Of a stretch of 64,000 bases of DNA, positions 54,901 to 60,900 are shown piece after piece; position 1 is the stretch's first letter, and each line of letters starts with the position of its first letter. Source of the stretch: Corbicula japonica (taxonomy: Eukaryota; Mollusca; Bivalvia; Venerida; Cyrenidae); contig JAZAYU010000001.1 in the NCBI GenBank assembly GCA_038501625.1, positions 9,537,374 to 9,601,373 of the forward strand, read 5' to 3'. The position numbers and the translations under genes are program-made. The notes under the pieces were generated by a model, which had not been told where the DNA came from, made no database searches, and worked only from the letters and a program-made list of their open reading frames with translations.

Positions 54901-57900
54901 AGAAGTTAAATGCTTTTGTTTTAAAACTGAAGGCCATTTCCAAGTGACAAAACTGACAAGCAATTTTAGAACTGAAGAGCATGTGGTGACTATGAAGTGA
55001 ACAAATAATACTTGACATATCTGACATCCATTTTTGCGATGATCATAAAAACATTATTGCTCCAAATTAAATCTTTTACAAATTACAAATTTACAAATAA
55101 AATAATCAAAATAAATCCATGATTATCAACAGTCAATTGACTTTTTTGCAACAGTGCTTTAACATGAGGGTATAATGAATGGTTCATATTTAAAACTTGT
55201 TGTATAATAGTTTTTTTTTGCTAAATTCTCATATACAAATTGTAAATTATGAATGTTAGACTTGGGTAGAATTGAAATGGAAAGGTGGGGGTGGGTGCCT
55301 GTCAACATCTAGAAAAACCTTTGAATGCCAATCACCACTGCTGTGATGTGAACAGAATATGGTCCTTCTATAATATACTGCAATGCACCATTTTTTCAAT
55401 CATTTGTTCAGCCAACTTCCCACAAACCCATCTCTATGTAAAATGCAGGGTGATAACCAGACCCCAAAATGTTTCACAGTCTTAAAAACTTAGTTTTTTT
55501 CCCTTAACTAAGCACAGGAATCTTCCTTTGGCTAAGTCTTGTGTTATTTTAGTATTTACACAAACTACAGAATTTGAAAACTGTACAACCATATTTCCTT
55601 TTTGCCATGCTTTTTCAATGAGGCATATTCTTGTTGATTTTACCCAGAAGATCTATATGCTGATCAGAGCAGTAGTTAACCCTTTATTGCCTGGGCTAAT
55701 AGTGTAGATCCAGATCAGCTGGTACATCTGTGCCGTCTGATCAGGATCTGCACTGTTCGCTTTATGATTCATTAGGTTATTTCTGACCAAAATGCAACCA
55801 GTGCAGATCCTGATCAGACGGTTCCACACTAGTCGCACAGGCGTAATAATGCATATTTATGGAGGACAGGGTTAAGAATCAGCAGCATATCAGATCTGGA
55901 AGACGGTCATTTGGCCAATTTAGTACAAATTAGGATACAACGAAGGAAGACATGAAAAATAATGGGTGTGCAATATAGTGTTTTCATGAAAGAAATACTA
56001 CTTTGATTACATTTTATAAAATCCCACCAAAAGCTTATTTTGCCCATTGCTAAATGATACTATAATATGTAAGATCTTTTTTTCTATCCTGTGGCTACAA
56101 TACAGTTACAAATACTGGTAGTATTACTGACCTTTACATATTAGCTTGACAGCTTGCTCACATGTGATGTTATACGTTATCATAAGGACTTGAACCCGCA
56201 CAGGTGAGGGAGCAGTGATTGTCAGACAACGATATATACCAGTGCCCAAGGTTATAAAACTGAGCATAGAAACCAGTCTCGAATCTCAAGCATCTGATTG
56301 GCTGAAATGGCGACTCAGTTTTATAACCTTGGGCACAGTAAATTAAATTGTTCTGCCAAGTTACTGCCCTAAACAGTTGCCTAGGGGCCAAATATTCCCA
56401 TCTAATCTCAAGGTAAGTGATATCTTTTTTTGCACACTATATATCCTTAATTATAACTTTTATGTTGCTATAGCTTAAATTTTATTTTAAACTCAATTTT
56501 TAAAGTAGCCAAGTATTAATTCAAAGTGTGTGAAAAGTTAAAAAAAACAGTGCACATGACCTAAGTTAAACAATTTGAAAAAGTTCTTTTCCAGGATATT
56601 GAAATTAGGCTACTGGAAATGCAAATCTTGTATGCAATAAAAAACTGATTTAATGCTTTGGAATGTAATAACAAAGTTTAAAGAAAAAATAGTATTGTAG
56701 CCAAGGGGTAGATAAAAAATATCTACATTTCCCCTGCATGCTTCCATAAGTTGATTCTAGCCCATTTATTCCATAATAAAAACCACCACAACATACGATG
56801 AACTATACCTGAGGGATAAAAGCAAGGATCTGGTCCTGTAGAATGTACAGTTTGCTGGTTGCCAGGAGACCAATCTCACTAGAAGGCCTTCCTGTCAAAC
56901 CCATTCTCTTGTTCTTTCCTGGAAACATATATTCTACGGTTTAAAAAAATATGACAAGTATTTGCATCAATAATCTTTTTTATGACCATCTACACTTCTT
57001 GCCTGATGAACTGATCAAGAAATCCACAAGACAGCGAATGAGGAGTTAGGCCACAAAATTATATTACTGAAATTAACAAGAAGCCTTTACTCATCGTAAG
57101 AATGGTTGCTTTAAACACTTTGTTAGTTAAATCCAGCAATATGGCCCTTGTACATGTACATTAATATTAACTTACCCAGAAGTGAGTAAATCTGTGACAG
57201 GACTCGTGCGGGATACACCTGTATAGGGGCCACTTCCGGTATAGTCTGCACATAGATATTGTGTTCTGCTAGCTGGCTTTGTATCACTACATCCTCTGCT
57301 AAAATCACAACTACAAGAGAAAAGCAACAGTACCAAATATATTATCTGTCTAGACCTTTAACTCAATGTTTACTTACTGAATATAAACAACATCAAAATG
57401 ACAGAAAATAAACATATTGACCTCAATATATGTACATTCCTGTAACAAACTAAGTTGGCAATATCATGATGTAAACTAATGATCATGAACACAATGTTTA
57501 ATGTAATAGAACAGTATTTAGAGAAATCTCAAATATTCATTTGCATATACATGTAATTAACCCATTACTCCACTGACAACACTTATATCCCATTGTGTTA
57601 CCAGCATAGATCCAGATCTGACTGCATAGATGTGCAGGCTGATCTAGAGTTACGATGTTTATAAATGGCCTATATTACATATGCAACCATAGTAGATACT
57701 GATCAGACATGCATGGAATTATAAGCAATATCCATGAATAAAGGGTTAAAGATCCTTCTGAAAAGTCATGTATAGGCTGGATTGAGCAAAGTAGAAAAGT
57801 GACTGCTTCAAGTGGTTTAAATAAACTGCGACTTGATTGAGAAAAGTACACACATAAAGTTTACAAACCCTGTACTACTACATCAGGCCTGGGTTCTGTT

Positions 57901-60900
57901 ATAAGCCGTCTGTTCAGGGGATCTAACTCTCCAGGGGAGATAAATTTCTAAAATAAAAAAATAATACATATTTTATCAGTCATCAGTGCATGATTGTTTT
58001 GCCTTTTTTTTGAATTAGCAGTCCTAATCCTTTATTATAAGCATCCTCCACCCTTAAACTTTCAGGCAATCAAACATAATTCAGAGATGAAACATTTCTT
58101 GTTTACTTTTTAAACATAACATACTGCATAAACTATCCTAAATAGTAATGAACAATGTCTACAAAGGATGATATACATACATGCTGTTATTACTGAAAAG
58201 AAAAGAATCCTTAATATTCTGTCAAGAATTAAATTAACATGCTCCAGTTTATGGATTTGTAAATTTGACTTAATAAATCATCTAAATGAATGTAAATTTC
58301 TTTTGTGAAGACTTATCTCACAAAAAGATTATATCATAGCAGAGGGATATCTTGTGGTGTCTGTGGTGTGGATTTATCAATGAAAACATTTCAATTTGCA
58401 ACCAGAGCAATCATAAAAAGCAGTCAATGTAAATTAGTTAACCCTTCAAGTGCCGAGTGTAAGTGTAGACCTAGATCAACCTACACATCTGTGCCGTCTA
58501 ATCAGGTTTTACACTGTTTGCTATTCAGGTAATAACAATAAATACTCATAAGGTATTCTAACAGAAGCATTCTTGATACAGATGCATATATTTTTTAAAA
58601 AGATAACTGTCTGTGTAGTTTCATAAATACTATAGAGATTTAATACCAAACTGTCAACTTAGGAAGTGAAATGAAGCAGAAATATCAGCACTGCATACCT
58701 CATCTACAAGTCTTCCTAGTATATAGAGTGACTGGCCCCACATATGTAATGATTTGCCAATCTGCTGCCTCTTCTGACTGTCAGGCTTCTTGGATTCCTC
58801 ACTCACCTAAACACAGTAAGTGAACAACTTTATTTACATTTGTTTTGTAACTCAGAGAGAGTTACCTACATTTGTATGTTTCAACTAGTTGGCAATAAGA
58901 AAGCCAGCCAAAGCTTCTATGGTTCTGCACTCAGTTATTCCCGTTTCATAACTGTTATACATGTATGAAAACAAAACATTTTTTCTTTACATTATCCATT
59001 TACAGTGAAACCCCTCTATAACGGAGTGCTAAGGGACTGAGGGGAAGTGTCCTTAATAGTGGATTGTCCTTAATTGTGGGTTTAAATCAAGAAGAAGAGA
59101 ACATGTCTGTTCTTGAAAAAATCGCCCATAATACCGGGGTGCCCATAATAAAGTGTCCGTAATGAGGGGTTTTATTGAACTACCTTTCGTGCAACAATAT
59201 AACACCCTCATATTTAATGATTTATAAAAGATGATAAAAAAGTAATTGTCAATAATATAATCAACACTACAGGAAAGGTGTCTTCTGTGATATTACATGT
59301 ATCTGATTTCCTTTCAGGAAGTATTGTGCATTAGTATAAATCTGGCATTCACGTATATTAGTACTGTTAAGACATTGGATGACTTTATTGGTCATTTAGT
59401 TAGTAAATATACTTTTCCTAATAACTATTGCTAAAAAAATGAAAACTGCTGAACATACTGGCTAAGAATAAATAAATAGTGCCAGTTAAATTCTTAAGCA
59501 CGATATAAATGAGGAGTCCAAAAAAGATGTTTTTTACAGTATTGTCAACAAATTCTATGAAACAGTCCATACCTTGTCCTTTGGTACAGCATACATCTCG
59601 GGCATAATGGGTAAACCATCTTCTGTTTTAACAAGAACTGCATCTAGTAAACCTCTGTATTTCTCAACCTATAACCAGACAAAATAACAGAATTTGCCCT
59701 GTAGTATATCTTGTGTTCAACCTCGTGTAGATATGGATCACCATGTTACTAATTCTTTCAAAAATGGTGATTCATTTACACAAATTCAGCATGTAAAGCC
59801 TTAATTTTGTAAATAATGCAGCTCACCATTAGGAAGAATTTAACTTCTGTGGTTATATTTACTTTGTTTTGCCAATGGGTTAATTTTTGCGCAGTTCACA
59901 ACCAGAACTGTGCATGAATTTAAACACTGCATTAACATTTCTCTGTCTTGACAATTTAAATTTTGACAAATGTCAGGGATGTCAGTTATTATTGTAGTGA
60001 TGCCAAGAGAAACGTTGGTGTGGTTAGAATTGGACACTGTAATTTGCTTGCACAATGAAACAGTATTCCAGCTCTACTATAATCCCTGCAGGTCAGTTCA
60101 TTAAGAACCTTTTACTCCATGAATAAGGCTTTTATCCCTAGTGACTTAGTTAAGATCTAGAAAAACCTGCTCATTTGTGCAGTCTGATCATGATGTAGAA
60201 TTGTTGCTTTACAATTTATAGGTTATATTTTACAAAAAAGTGAAATATGCATATCAGGAATGGCCACATCCAGCAGACACAGCCTCCCCACACAGCCAAA
60301 AAGTAGAGAGGAAAAGAGAGCATGGTATTACAATAATCAGTTTCAAAATGGACGTCACAAACACTTATCGAAAGTGAGAACCCGAGGGGTTACTGCCTTG
60401 GTACGGTCAGTGGCAAACCACCAATTTGCCACTGAAGGTACAAACTGTTCAGATCCAGATTATACTGCATAGATGTGAAAGCTGATCTGGATCTATACTG
60501 GTTGCTCATGGGATATAAGCCACATACAAAGGGTTAAGGGTCAGATGCCTACCCTTTCATTATCTCCACTGTAGAGGCCATCTAAAATAAAGTATGCAAA
60601 GAACATGGGCCACATGTTCTCTATTTTCTCAAAAGCCAGCAGTTCCCATGGCTCATAATGTAATCTGTTGGGGTCTTCTACAGCTGTTTTGTACCCATCG
60701 CGGAGGAAACGACGGCAGCCATATTTTCCCTGAAATCAAAATAGTTCGCATACCAAACCAAATATTAAACATTTTCCTTCATTTTAGTAGAATTTTACTA
60801 TTACCTTCAAATTTATCTTTTAACAAGGGGGCCAACACGGCACTTAACCCTTTCCTCCATAGATACACCTTTATTGCGAGGGCGAACAGTTCAGATACAA

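Noticed and set aside
60260..60472. Plus-strand 70-codon frame in a PHKA intron
   Set aside because: Spans the junction between unrelated DNA and a family A MITE; no splice or promoter support.
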